NCBI GenBank assembly: GCA_017619275.1
Contig: JAFZSR010000046.1
Coordinates: forward strand, 1 to 40,141
Direction: 5' to 3'
DNA: 40,141 bases
From: Prevotella sp.
GTDB lineage: Bacteria; Bacteroidota; Bacteroidia; Bacteroidales; Bacteroidaceae
Shown here: positions 7,312 to 16,033 of the stretch, one piece after another
Layout of the letters: each line of letters begins with the position of its first letter
How positions within the stretch are numbered: the stretch's first letter is position 1
Program-made: the position numbers and the translations under genes
The notes under the pieces: model-generated
Database searches by the model: none
Seen by the model: only the letters and a program-made list of their open reading frames with translations
What the model was told of the DNA's origin: nothing

Positions 7312-8373
7312 GTGAATAAATTATCGATTGACATCCAGGAGCGAGTGCTCCATTTCATTCAGCCAGCAGGCACCAGTAGGGGTGTCTACACCGAGCGGCG
7401 CATTTGGCTGGTCACCATTTCCAACGGCCAAAACCAGGGGGTGGGGGAGTGTGCACCGCTGCCCGACCTAAGTTGCGACGCCATGCCGCCACAACAGTAT
7501 TACAAGGTGTTGCGCCGCTTCTGCGATGAGATAGAGCAGACCGGGCAGCTCGATGTGGAGGCGCTGCGCCCTTATCCCAGCATGCTCTTCGGATTGGAAA
7601 CGGCCATGCGCTCTTTACTGTTCTCTCACACCTCACCTCTCACCCCTCACCTCCTCTTCGACACCCCTTTCAGTCGAGGTGAAGAGGGCATCCCCATCAA
7701 CGGACTGGTGTGGATGGGCACCTACGAAGAGATGGAACAACGCATGGAGATGAAGCTGCAACAGGGTTTCCGTTGCATCAAGTTGAAGATTGGCGCCATC
7801 GACTTCGACCAGGAACTGGAGTTGCTGAAGCGCATTCGCAATCGCTTTGGTCCTCGCGAGGTGGAGTTGCGCGTAGATGCTAACGGTGCCTTCGACTATG
7901 CCAACGGCGACGCCCTCTACAAGCTGGAACTGCTGTCGCAATTTGCCCTGCATTCCATCGAGCAACCCATACGTGCCGGTCAGTGGGCTAATATGGCGGA
8001 GCTCTGCCGCGATGCACCCCTGCCCATCACTCTCGACGAGGAACTCATCGGCATCAACGACCCCGAGCAGAAGCGCCAGCTGCTACACATCATCAAGCCT
8101 GCCTACATCGTGCTGAAGCCCTCGTTGCACGGCGGCATGATGGGCTGCCGCGAATGGATCAGCATGGCCAGCGAAGAGGGCATCGGCCACTGGATTACCT
8201 CGGCCTTGGAGAGCAACGTAGGTCTGAACGCCATCGCCCAGCTATGCAGCGCTTTGCCCCATTGCGGCGCCAAGAACCAGATGATGCCACAAGGCCTGGG
8301 AACCGGCATGCTCTTCAGCGACAACATTGAAATGCCGCTCGAGATAAGAGGCGACAAGCTATGGATGAAATGA
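7312..8373 (+). CDS. menC: o-Succinylbenzoate synthase
   Basis: This 353-residue enolase-superfamily enzyme dehydrates SHCHC to o-succinylbenzoate in menaquinone synthesis. Visible active-site residues are the KxK pair in IKLKIG (K157, K159), metal ligands in RVDANGAF (D189), SIEQP (E217) and LDEEL (D242), and K269 in VLKPS. The N-terminal FIQPAGTSRGVYTE is typical of Bacteroidetes MenC. The start is GTG at 7312; there is no ATG nearby. Residues about 105-114 (SHTSPLTPHL) are encoded by a heptamer repeat and look inserted. A menE gene does not follow; the next gene is unrelated. Confidence 0.9.
   Translation: MNKLSIDIQERVLHFIQPAGTSRGVYTERRIWLVTISNGQNQGVGECAPLPDLSCDAMPPQQYYKVLRRFCDEIEQTGQLDVEALRPYPSMLFGLETAMRSLLFSHTSPLTPHLLFDTPFSRGEEGIPINGLVWMGTYEEMEQRMEMKLQQGFRCIKLKIGAIDFDQELELLKRIRNRFGPREVELRVDANGAFDYANGDALYKLELLSQFALHSIEQPIRAGQWANMAELCRDAPLPITLDEELIGINDPEQKRQLLHIIKPAYIVLKPSLHGGMMGCREWISMASEEGIGHWITSALESNVGLNAIAQLCSALPHCGAKNQMMPQGLGTGMLFSDNIEMPLEIRGDKLWMK
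7623..7652. repeat. CTCACNY heptamer array inside menC
   Basis: Four consecutive 7-nt units occupy 7625-7652 (CTCACAC, CTCACCT, CTCACCC, CTCACCT). They are the complement of the GTGAGRR units that flank 31599-31770. In this orientation they contain no stop codon and are translated as SHTSPLTPHL within menC. Confidence 0.75.
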
Positions 8374-8390
8374 AAAAAGCAAGGCAAAAG

Positions 8391-8422
8391 TTTGTTCATA
8401 TCGGGAAAAAAGCGTAACTTTG
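8391..8422 (+). promoter_or_regulatory. Promoter for the SPOR/FHA/map group
   Basis: TTTG (8391-8394) and TAACTTTG (8415-8422) are separated by 20 nt, close to consensus. The GTG start of the next gene is only 4 nt after the -7 box, so the transcript would be leaderless or nearly so. Confidence 0.7.
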
Positions 8423-8426
8423 CACC

Positions 8427-9407
8427 GTGATAGAGTTAGAACGACATATAGAAATATTACTGCTGAGCAACGACTGCGTTATAGTGCCGGGTCTTGGTGG
8501 CTTCATGGCGCATCATGTGGATGCTCGCTACGATGAGAGAGACGGCATGTTTGTGCCGCCTATTCGCACGTTGGGATTCAATCCGCAGCTGAAGCTGAAC
8601 GACTCGCTGCTGGTGCAATCCTATATCGAGGCTCACGACATCAGCTATCCCGAAGCACTCCGCCGCATTGAGGGCGAAGTGGCCGAGTTGCGTGCACATC
8701 TGGAGACCACCGGCATCTACGAGCTGAACGACATTGGCGTGCTGCGCCTGAACGAGGAAGGCAACATGGAGTTTGAGCCTTGCGAGGCCGGCATCCTCAC
8801 CCCCAGTCTCTACGGTTTTGGCTCGTTTGCCATGAAGCCCTTGCAACAAACGCCGGCGGTAACTGAAAAGAAAGAGAAACTGAAGGCAGAGCGCCTGCCC
8901 GATGAGAAGCCCATCACCATTAAGATGGCTTGGCTGCGCAATGCTGTGGCCGTGGCCGCCGCCGTGCTGGCATTCCTGATGATTGGCACGCCAGTGAAGA
9001 ACAGCGACCCGATGAGCGATATGCAGCAGAGTGCCTTCATCAATGTGGCTACTCATCATCGTCCACAAACCACCGAAGCCGACGACATGGTGGCTCCTGC
9101 CGCCATCGACGAAGCGCTGGAGGCTGTGGAAGAATTGTCGGCAGTGGGCGAGCAGCGCACTCCGGCCAGCAGCACCTTCGGCATCGTGATGGCTTGCCAG
9201 GTGTCTGAGAAGAATGCGAAGGCCTTCATCGGTCAGTTGGTAGAGAAAGGCTTCAACGATGCTCGTATCGTGGTGAGCGGCAGCAATCATGTGCGTCGTG
9301 TGGTATATGGCAGCTTCGATAGCGAGGAAGAAGCAGTGGCCACATTGCGCCAGTTGCGTAGTGAGAGTCGGCTCTTCAAGAACACTTGGATCATGGAATT
9401 CAAATAA
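8427..9407 (+). CDS. HU-CCDC81-like and SPOR domain membrane protein
   Basis: This 326-residue protein has three parts. The N-terminus (1-130) resembles the bacterial HU-CCDC81 domain (LLSNDCVIVPGLGGFMAHH; GFNPQLKLNDSLLVQSY). A single membrane helix lies near 175-190 (NAVAVAAAVLAFLMIG). After a linker, the C-terminus (about 250-326) is a SPOR peptidoglycan-binding domain (FGIVMACQVSEKNAKAFI, VVYGSFDSEEEAVATLRQL). SPOR domains bind denuded glycan at division septa, so a role in linking cytoplasmic DNA or protein to the cell wall is plausible but inferred. The GTG start is chosen because the HU domain begins right there; the next Met would remove its first strand. It leads a three-gene run. Confidence 0.85.
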   Translation: MIELERHIEILLLSNDCVIVPGLGGFMAHHVDARYDERDGMFVPPIRTLGFNPQLKLNDSLLVQSYIEAHDISYPEALRRIEGEVAELRAHLETTGIYELNDIGVLRLNEEGNMEFEPCEAGILTPSLYGFGSFAMKPLQQTPAVTEKKEKLKAERLPDEKPITIKMAWLRNAVAVAAAVLAFLMIGTPVKNSDPMSDMQQSAFINVATHHRPQTTEADDMVAPAAIDEALEAVEELSAVGEQRTPASSTFGIVMACQVSEKNAKAFIGQLVEKGFNDARIVVSGSNHVRRVVYGSFDSEEEAVATLRQLRSESRLFKNTWIMEFK

Positions 9408-9437
9408 CCATCGACCGCTTTAATTGCCATCTTTTTT

Positions 9438-9968
9438 ATGAAGCGTGTCCGTTGTCCCAAATGCGATCATTTTATTACCTTCGACGAAACCCGCTATGAG
9501 GCGGGGCAGTCGTTGGTGTTCCTCTGCCCCGAGTGCGGTAAGCAGTTTGGCATCCGCATGGGCGTGTCGAAACTCCGTCAGACGCAGCGCGAGGAGAACA
9601 AGATAAGCACCGAGGAGCAGATGCAGGACTCGGAGTTCGGCAGCATCGTGGTCATCGAGAACGTGTTCCATTACAAGCAGGTGCTGCCCCTACGCATGGG
9701 CGACAACACCATTGGTCGCTACCAGAAGGGCAATCCCATCACCACGCCCATCGAAACCGTCGACCCCAGCGTCGACCTGCTGCATTGCATCATCAACGTC
9801 AGTCGCGACAAGCAGGGACGTCTGCGCTATGTGCTCCGCGATGCCAACAGCAACACGGGCACCTTTGTCGACAATACCGAGATTCCGCCAAGGGAGCGTC
9901 GCATCATCGGCGATGGCACGCTCTTCACCATTGGCGCCACAAGCATTATTTTGAAACTTGAAGAATGA
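9438..9968 (+). CDS. Zinc-ribbon and FHA domain protein
   Basis: This 176-residue cytoplasmic protein starts with a zinc ribbon: C6-x2-C9 and C30-x2-C33. The C-terminal half (about 75-176) is an FHA domain with IGRYQKGN, LLHCIINVSR and RDANSNTGTFVDN, matching the GR, SxxH-like and NG-type landmarks; the usual Ser-His is LHC here. FHA domains bind phosphothreonine peptides, so it may read a Ser/Thr kinase signal, but no kinase gene is nearby. It sits 30 nt after the SPOR gene and 9 nt before map. Confidence 0.85.
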   Translation: MKRVRCPKCDHFITFDETRYEAGQSLVFLCPECGKQFGIRMGVSKLRQTQREENKISTEEQMQDSEFGSIVVIENVFHYKQVLPLRMGDNTIGRYQKGNPITTPIETVDPSVDLLHCIINVSRDKQGRLRYVLRDANSNTGTFVDNTEIPPRERRIIGDGTLFTIGATSIILKLEE

Positions 9969-9977
9969 TATACAGCC

Positions 9978-10844
9978 ATGAACGCTAAACCCAAGAAACG
10001 CCGTTGGCACTGTCTGAGCGGGCAGGAGCCCACCGAGCTTGACAAGCAAGTGATGTACTGGGAACAGAAGGGAAAGCTGGTGCCCACGCGTGAGTTGATT
10101 AAGACACCCGAACAGATTGAGGGCATCCGCAGGGCTGGCGTGGTGAATACGGGTGTGCTCGATGCGGTGGCTGCTGCCATTCACGAGGGCATGAACACGC
10201 TGGAGATTGACCAGATTTGCCGCAAATACTGCGAGGAGCATAACGCCATTCCCGCTTGTCTGAACTACGAGGGTTTCCCCATGAGCGTTTGCACCAGCAT
10301 CAACGAGGTGGTGTGTCACGGCATCCCCAAGGAGACCGACGTGTTGGAGGAAGGCGACATCATCAACGTCGACTTCACCACTATTCTCGACGGCTATTAT
10401 GCCGATGCCTCGCGCATGTTCATCATCGGCAAGACCACACCCGAAAAGGAGCAGCTGGTGCGTGTGGCCAAGGAGTGCTTGGAGATTGGCATGGAAGCCG
10501 CCAAGCCTTGGGGCTTCGTGGGCGACATCGGTCACGCCATCGAGAAGCATTGCAAGAAGTATGGCTATGGCATCGTGCGCGATTTGGCTGGGCACGGCGT
10601 GGGTCTGAAATTCCACGAGGAACCCGATGTGAACCACTACGGCCATCGCGGCACGGGCATGTTGCTGGTGCCCGGCATGGTCTTCACCATCGAGCCGATG
10701 ATCAACATGGGTACGTGGAAAGTCTTCATCGATGCCGACGACCCCTACGAGTGGGAGGTCATCACCGAAGACGAGAAACCATCGGCACAATGGGAGCACA
10801 CCCTGCTCATGACCGAACATGGCGTGGAGGTGCTCACCTACTAA
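9978..10844 (+). CDS. map: Type I methionine aminopeptidase
   Basis: This 288-residue metalloenzyme removes the initiator Met from new proteins. All five metal ligands are seen: D132 (NVDFT), D143 (ADASRMF), H206 (GHGVG), E239 (TIEPM) and E273 (EHTLL); H114 in CHGIP is the substrate-contact His. An N-terminal extension of about 40 residues precedes the catalytic core and begins with a basic stretch NAKPKKRRWHCLSGQ; such extensions occur in some bacterial Map types and may aid ribosome binding. It ends a three-gene run, followed by G/C-rich foldbacks. Confidence 0.94.
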   Translation: MNAKPKKRRWHCLSGQEPTELDKQVMYWEQKGKLVPTRELIKTPEQIEGIRRAGVVNTGVLDAVAAAIHEGMNTLEIDQICRKYCEEHNAIPACLNYEGFPMSVCTSINEVVCHGIPKETDVLEEGDIINVDFTTILDGYYADASRMFIIGKTTPEKEQLVRVAKECLEIGMEAAKPWGFVGDIGHAIEKHCKKYGYGIVRDLAGHGVGLKFHEEPDVNHYGHRGTGMLLVPGMVFTIEPMINMGTWKVFIDADDPYEWEVITEDEKPSAQWEHTLLMTEHGVEVLTY

Positions 10845-10848
10845 GTAA

Positions 10849-11011
10849 GCCCCCCTCTATCCCCCCAAGGGGGGGAAGAAACTAAACCAATCTTTTCCAA
10901 GAACTATTCTCAAGAACTCCCCCCCAACCCCTCTCGTTTTGAAGGGGTTGGGGGGGGGCTTTTGGAGAGTAAGTGATTTCTTCCTCCCCCCTTGGGGGGA
11001 TTGAGGGGGGC
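10849..11011. repeat. Nested G/C foldbacks between convergent map and prfC
   Basis: Outer arms of 28 bp (10849-10876 and 10984-11011) are inverted copies matching at 25 of 28 positions. Inside is a hairpin with 14-bp arms (10919-10932 and 10943-10956) and a 10-nt loop. The arms are almost pure C or G runs. They lie between converging genes, with a T-run at 11012-11016, and could end transcription in both directions. Confidence 0.8.
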
Positions 11012-11014
11012 TTT

Positions 11015-12604
11015 TTAGAATTCAGAAGTGAAGTGGAACTGCAGGTGCTTGAAGTCCTGTTGGGCCATTTGTAACATGTAGCCGCTGTCGGCCAAGAAAA
11101 CATCGCGGCCTTCTTTGTCTTTTGCCATGTACTGGTACTTGCGCTTCTTGAATTGCTCCAGCTCTTGCTCGTCGTCGCTGCTAATCCAGCAAGCCTTGTA
11201 GAGGTTCACCGGCTCCCAGCGGCAGCGGGCGTTGTATTCGTTCTCCAAACGGTACTGAATCACTTCGAACTGCAGCTGACCCACGGTGCCCACAATCTTG
11301 CGGTTGTTGAACTGGTTGACAAAGAGCTGGGCCACGCCCTCGTCCATCAACTGGTCTATGCCCTTCTGCAACTGCTTGGCCTTCATGGGGTCGTCGTTCT
11401 CAATATACTTGAACAGCTCGGGCGAGAACGAAGGCAGACCGCGGAAGTGCAACGGCTCGCCCTCGGTGAGTGTGTCGCCAATCTTGAAGATTCCTCCTGT
11501 ATCAGGCAAACCCACGATGTCGCCCGGCCAAGCCTCGTCGATGGTGCTCTTGCGTTGAGCCATGAACTGGGTGGGGCTGGTGAAGCGCATCGTCTTCCCT
11601 TGGCGAACATGCAGATAGGGGGTGTTGCGCTGGAACCTGCCTGAGCACACTTTGCAGAAGGCGATACACGAGCGGTGGTTGGGGTCGATGTTAGCGGTGA
11701 TTTTGAAGATAAAGCCTGTGAACTTGGGCTCTTCGGGCTGCACGTCGCGCTCCTCGGCCTTGGTGGGACGAGGGCTGGGCGCAATCTCCACAAAGCAATT
11801 CAATAGTTCCTGTACGCCAAAGTTGTTCAAGGCTGAACCGAAGAACACAGGGGCCACCTCGGCGGCGCGATAACTCTCCACATCGAACGCAGGATAGACA
11901 CCTTCCACCAGCTCCAAGTCCTCGCGTAACTTGGCGGCATCCCGCTCACCAACACGCGCATCAAGGTCGGCGGAATCAATATCCACAGACACTTTCTCCG
12001 TCACGCGCTGCTTGTCGGGGGTGAAGAGGTCGAGCTTGTCCTCATAGATATTATACACGCCCTTGAACTTGGCTCCTTGGTTGATGGGCCAGCTCAGGGG
12101 GCGAACCTTAATCTCCAGTTCTTGTTCCAGTTCGTCGAGCAGGTCGAAGGGGTCGCGGCCCTCGCGGTCCATCTTGTTGATGAAGATGATGACGGGGGTC
12201 TTCCTCATGCGGCACACGGTCATCAGCTTGCGGGTCTGCGTCTCCACGCCTTTGGCACCGTCGACCACAATGATGGCCGAGTCGACGGCGGTGAGCGTGC
12301 GGAAGGTGTCCTCGGCAAAGTCTTGGTGACCTGGCGTATCGAGGATGTTTACTTTGTATTCTATATCTTTTCCTTCGGGGGTGTAGTCGAACTCCATCAC
12401 CGATGTGGAGACCGAGATACCGCGTTGCTTCTCGATGTCCATCCAGTCGCTGGTGGCCGTTTTCCTGATTTTGTTGCTTTTCACAGCCCCAGCCACTTGT
12501 ATCTGTCCACCGAAGAGCAGGAACTTCTCGGTGAGGGTGGTTTTACCGGCATCGGGGTGGCTGATAATGGCGAATGTACGTCTGCGTTCTATCTCCTGGT
12601 TCAT
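11015..12604 (-). CDS. prfC: Peptide chain release factor 3
   Basis: This 529-residue translational GTPase removes RF1 or RF2 from the ribosome after peptide release. It shows the P-loop SHPDAGKTT (15-23), the switch region with [12 protein letters not shown]3 [12 protein letters not shown] and G4 [10 protein letters not shown]. The C-terminal RF3 domain follows. The open frame continues 34 codons upstream, but [11 protein letters not shown] is the normal start and gives exactly the length of the E. coli protein. A clean promoter 20 nt upstream supports this ATG at 12604. Confidence 0.95.
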   Translation of the reverse strand: MNQEIERRRTFAIISHPDAGKTTLTEKFLLFGGQIQVAGAVKSNKIRKTATSDWMDIEKQRGISVSTSVMEFDYTPEGKDIEYKVNILDTPGHQDFAEDTFRTLTAVDSAIIVVDGAKGVETQTRKLMTVCRMRKTPVIIFINKMDREGRDPFDLLDELEQELEIKVRPLSWPINQGAKFKGVYNIYEDKLDLFTPDKQRVTEKVSVDIDSADLDARVGERDAAKLREDLELVEGVYPAFDVESYRAAEVAPVFFGSALNNFGVQELLNCFVEIAPSPRPTKAEERDVQPEEPKFTGFIFKITANIDPNHRSCIAFCKVCSGRFQRNTPYLHVRQGKTMRFTSPTQFMAQRKSTIDEAWPGDIVGLPDTGGIFKIGDTLTEGEPLHFRGLPSFSPELFKYIENDDPMKAKQLQKGIDQLMDEGVAQLFVNQFNNRKIVGTVGQLQFEVIQYRLENEYNARCRWEPVNLYKACWISSDDEQELEQFKKRKYQYMAKDKEGRDVFLADSGYMLQMAQQDFKHLQFHFTSEF

Positions 12605-12624
12605 CCTTTTTCCGAAATTTTCGG

Positions 12625-12655
12625 CAAAGGTACGAATAAGCGAGCGAAAAGCAAA
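12625..12655 (-). promoter_or_regulatory. Primary promoter for prfC
   Basis: On the minus strand: TTTG (complement of 12652-12655), exactly 19 nt, TACCTTTG (complement of 12625-12632). This is a full consensus Bacteroidetes promoter. The short leader contains the palindrome CCGAAAATTTCGG (complement of 12612-12624). Confidence 0.8.
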
Positions 12656-12708
12656 GGAAAAAGAATTTTTTCTTTGTTTTTCAGAGCGAAAGTACTTTCG
12701 GCGCAAGC

Positions 12709-12739
12709 CAAAAGTACGAATAAGCGAGCAAAAAGCGAA
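12709..12739 (-). promoter_or_regulatory. Second, duplicated promoter copy for prfC
   Basis: A near copy of the promoter at 12625-12655, 84 bp upstream. The spacer differs at one base and the -7 box is TACTTTTG. Its -33 reads TTCG instead of TTTG, so it should be weaker. Confidence 0.6.
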
Positions 12740-12795
12740 AGAAAAACCTGTTTTTCTTCAGCTTTTTCGAGCGGAATTACACTTTCTAAATGAAG

Positions 12796-13785
12796 TTATC
12801 GTTTTTGCGTTGGCAATTTTTGAAGCAGCAGCTCTACTAATCGCGGCACGGCATAGTGGTCGAGCTGTTTTTCTTCCGTCCAGAAATAATCACTGGGCAA
12901 CGTTGGCTGTTCGTCGGGTTCCCACAGATAGAAGTCGGCAAAGAGGATTTGATGCGTGAGCACATGCTTCACGTTTAATTGCAATGGAATGGCCCCCTCT
13001 GGCACGCGCTCGGCAAGCCAAGGCTCATAAAGTCCTTGCCAGATGTCGCCCGCAGGACGGCGGTGCAGAGCCGTCAGCTCCTTATACCTTATATATATAT
13101 AAAGGAGGTGGCGCTCCTTCACTTTCAGTTTCTTCAGTTTCACGGGCAGATGGTCGATGCGCCCTTCACATAGAGCGATGCATGTCTCTTGCATCGGGCA
13201 AGACGGGCAGCGTGGGCTGGTGGGTGTGCATTGCGTGGCGCCAAAGTCCATCATGGCCTGGTTGAAGAGCGAGGCCTGGCTGGTGGGCAAAAGCTGTTGT
13301 GCCAAGGCGGCGAACTCCTTCTTTCCTTCGCTGCTGTTGATGGGCGTGCTGATGCCATAGTGGCGTGCCAGCACCCGATAGACATTTCCGTCGACTACAG
13401 CCGCGGGCAATCCGAAGGCAAACGAGCCGATGGCCGCAGCTGTGTAGTCGCCCACGCCCTTCAGTTGTTTGATGCCTTCCAACGTAGTAGGAAAACCACC
13501 ACGCTCAACAATCTGCTTGGCGGCATGGTGCAGGTTGCGGGCACGGCTATAGTAGCCCAGCCCCTGCCATTCCTTCAGCACATCGTCTTCGGTGGTGGCG
13601 GCCAGTGCCTCCACCGTAGGCCAGCGGCGCATGAATCGCTCCCAATAGGGACGCCCTTGTTCTATGCGCGTCTGCTGCAGGATGATTTCCGACAGCCAGA
13701 TGGCATAAGGGTCGTTTGTCTCGCGCCAAGGCAGCTCACGACCATTCATGCGAAACCATTGCAAAAGTGTTGACGTGAAACTCAT
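12796..13785 (-). CDS. mutY: A/G-specific adenine glycosylase
   Basis: This 329-residue DNA repair enzyme excises adenine mispaired with 8-oxoguanine. It has the catalytic Glu in LSEIILQQT (E33), the helix-hairpin-helix LKGVGDYTAAAI and catalytic Asp in VDGNV (D132), and an iron-sulfur cluster loop with Cys 186, 193, 196 and 202 (C-x6-C-x2-C-x5-C). The C-terminal NUDIX-like domain contains DIWQGLYEPWL. A TTG four codons upstream is part of the -7 promoter box at 13795-13802, so ATG at 13785 is taken as the start. It is divergent from recG. Confidence 0.93.
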   Translation of the reverse strand: MSFTSTLLQWFRMNGRELPWRETNDPYAIWLSEIILQQTRIEQGRPYWERFMRRWPTVEALAATTEDDVLKEWQGLGYYSRARNLHHAAKQIVERGGFPTTLEGIKQLKGVGDYTAAAIGSFAFGLPAAVVDGNVYRVLARHYGISTPINSSEGKKEFAALAQQLLPTSQASLFNQAMMDFGATQCTPTSPRCPSCPMQETCIALCEGRIDHLPVKLKKLKVKERHLLYIYIRYKELTALHRRPAGDIWQGLYEPWLAERVPEGAIPLQLNVKHVLTHQILFADFYLWEPDEQPTLPSDYFWTEEKQLDHYAVPRLVELLLQKLPTQKR

Positions 13786-13794
13786 ATTAGCACG

Positions 13795-13802
13795 CAAAAT
13801 TA
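13795..13802 (-). promoter_or_regulatory. Promoter for mutY
   Basis: Minus-strand TAATTTTG only 9 nt before the mutY ATG, implying a very short leader or leaderless transcript. Confidence 0.5.
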
Positions 13803-13853
13803 TGAAAAAAAGAAGAAATCAAAGAAGAAACACCGCTTTTTTTGCTGGTTTCA

Positions 13854-13884
13854 TTGGCTTGAAACACTTTTTTTTGTATATTTG
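13854..13884 (+). promoter_or_regulatory. Promoter for recG
   Basis: TTGG (13854-13857), 19 nt, TATATTTG (13877-13884). The recG ATG is 31 nt further on. Confidence 0.6.
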
Positions 13885-13915
13885 CAGCGCAAGCAATCAT
13901 TTCCAGTCAAGAAAG

Positions 13916-16033
13916 ATGGATATTCTGCAACAGGACATCAAGTACCTGACGGGCGTTGGCCCCAGCCGCAAGCAGATACTCAGCCGCGAGCTGGGCATCG
14001 AAACTTTTGGCCAGTTGCTGGAGTATTATCCCTATAAGTATGTTGACCGCACCACGGTGTACAAGGTGCACGACCTTACGGGCGACATGCCCTTTGTGCA
14101 GGTGGTGGGCCGCATCCTGAGCTTCGACACCTACGAGATGGGACCCCGCCGTCTGCGAGTGGTGGCGCACTTCAGCGATGGAACGGGCGTGATGGACTTG
14201 GTGTGGTTCAACGGCGGCAAGTATGCCTTGGAGAACTATGTGGTGGGGCAGGAGTATCTAGTGTTTGGCAAGCCCTCGGTGTTTATCAACCGTCTGCAAG
14301 TGCAGCACCCGGAGATTGAAAAGATGGACAATGCAAAGCTGACCAGTGACGGTTCGGCTGGCTTCCGTCCCTACTACAACACCACCGACAAGATGAAGAA
14401 GGCGGGCATGGCCAGTCGAACTGTGGAACGATTGGTGACCACGCTGATAGAGCGTCTGAAAGAGCCGTTGCCCGAGACGCTGCCCGATTTCATTCTCTCC
14501 AACCAGCATCTGATGGGGCGCGATGAAGCTTTGCGTGCCATCCATCATCCAGCGTCGGCCCGACAACTGGAGCGGGCCCAGGTGAGACTCAAGTTTGAAG
14601 AGCTGTTCTTTGTGCAACTCAACATCCTGCGCTACGCCAGCTATCAGCGCAACAAGTACGGGGGCTATGTCTTCAACCGTATTGGAGACGTTTTCAATAC
14701 ATTCTTCTACCATCATCTGCCTTTTCAACTCACTGGAGCCCAGAAGCGCGTGATGCACGAGATACGTGCCGACCTGTGTACTGGCCGACAGATGAATCGT
14801 TTGCTGCAGGGCGATGTGGGAAGCGGCAAGACGCTCGTGGCGCTGATGACCATGCTCATCGCCATCGACAATGGTTGCCAGGCGTGCATCATGGCGCCCA
14901 CCGAGATACTGGCCGAGCAGCACTTGAACACCATTAAGGATTTTCTGGGCGACATGCACATCAGAGTGGAACTGCTCACGGGCGTGGTGAAGGGCAAGCG
15001 GCGCAAAGAGGTGCTGGAAGCCTTGGCCAATGGCAGTGTGGGCATCCTTGTGGGCACGCATGCCGTCATTGAGGATGCGGTGCAGTTCCATCGCCTGGGG
15101 CTGGTGGTCATCGACGAGCAACACCGCTTCGGCGTGGAGCAGAGGGCCAAGCTGTGGGGGAAGGGAATGGGCGCTCACCCCATCATCCCCCACGTGCTGG
15201 TGATGACGGCCACGCCCATACCGCGCACACTGGCCATGACACTATATGGCGACCTCGACGTGAGCGTCATCGACCAGCTGCCGCCTGGCCGTAAGCCCAT
15301 ACGCACCACCCATGTCTACGACAACCGCATGACCTCGCTCTATGATGGCATACGGCGACAGATACGCCAAGGACGGCAGATCTACGTGGTGTTCCCCTTA
15401 ATTGAGGAAAGCGAGAAAATCGACCTGAAGGATCTGGAAAAGGGTTTTGAGACGCTGAAAGAGGCTTTCCCCGAATTCCAATTGAGCAAGGTGCACGGGC
15501 GTATGAAGCCTGCCGAGAAGGAGGCCGAGATGCAGCGCTTCGTGAGTGGTCAGACGCAGATGCTCGTGGCCACTACGGTGATTGAGGTGGGGGTGAACGT
15601 GCCCAACGCCTCGGTGATGGTCATCCTCGACGCCCAGCGCTTCGGTCTCTCGCAGCTGCATCAGCTCAGGGGCAGGGTAGGGCGCGGTGCCGACCAGTCG
15701 TATTGCATCCTCGTGACGCCCTATCAGCTGTCGGAAGACACCCGCCGCCGTATCGACATCATGTGCGAGACCAACGACGGCTTCCGCATTGCCGAGGCCG
15801 ACTTGAAACTGCGTGGTCCCGGCGACTTGGAGGGCACGCAGCAGAGCGGCATGGCCTTCGACCTAAAGATTGCCAACATTGCTCGCGATGGCCAGCTGGT
15901 GCAGATGGCACGCGACGTGGCGTCGGCCATCATCGATCGCGACCCCATGCTCACAGAGCCTTGCCACCAGCTATTGGCCGACAGGCTGCAACAGCTGCGC
16001 AAGACAGATATTGACTGGAGTCATATATCATAG
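13916..16033 (+). CDS. recG: ATP-dependent DNA helicase RecG
   Basis: This 705-residue helicase remodels stalled replication forks and Holliday junctions. The N-terminal wedge/OB domain includes LTGVGPSRKQILSRELGI and VQVVGRILSFDTYEMG. The helicase core shows Walker A GDVGSGKT (299-306), the DEQH box in VVIDEQHRFG (near 400), TATPIPRTLAMT, and motif VI QLRGRVGRG. The frame is open 56 codons further upstream, but that stretch contains the promoter. MDILQQDIKYLTGVG is the usual start, so ATG 13916 is chosen. Confidence 0.95.
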   Translation: MDILQQDIKYLTGVGPSRKQILSRELGIETFGQLLEYYPYKYVDRTTVYKVHDLTGDMPFVQVVGRILSFDTYEMGPRRLRVVAHFSDGTGVMDLVWFNGGKYALENYVVGQEYLVFGKPSVFINRLQVQHPEIEKMDNAKLTSDGSAGFRPYYNTTDKMKKAGMASRTVERLVTTLIERLKEPLPETLPDFILSNQHLMGRDEALRAIHHPASARQLERAQVRLKFEELFFVQLNILRYASYQRNKYGGYVFNRIGDVFNTFFYHHLPFQLTGAQKRVMHEIRADLCTGRQMNRLLQGDVGSGKTLVALMTMLIAIDNGCQACIMAPTEILAEQHLNTIKDFLGDMHIRVELLTGVVKGKRRKEVLEALANGSVGILVGTHAVIEDAVQFHRLGLVVIDEQHRFGVEQRAKLWGKGMGAHPIIPHVLVMTATPIPRTLAMTLYGDLDVSVIDQLPPGRKPIRTTHVYDNRMTSLYDGIRRQIRQGRQIYVVFPLIEESEKIDLKDLEKGFETLKEAFPEFQLSKVHGRMKPAEKEAEMQRFVSGQTQMLVATTVIEVGVNVPNASVMVILDAQRFGLSQLHQLRGRVGRGADQSYCILVTPYQLSEDTRRRIDIMCETNDGFRIAEADLKLRGPGDLEGTQQSGMAFDLKIANIARDGQLVQMARDVASAIIDRDPMLTEPCHQLLADRLQQLRKTDIDWSHIS

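Noticed and set aside
13084-13106. TA-rich run inside mutY as an insertion
   Set aside because: It encodes YIYIRYK in the linker before the C-terminal domain, where an aromatic strand is expected; no length anomaly.
13786-13797. TTG start extending mutY by four codons
   Set aside because: The TTG is part of the -7 promoter box TAATTTTG. The same applies to TTG extensions at 19751 and 28985.
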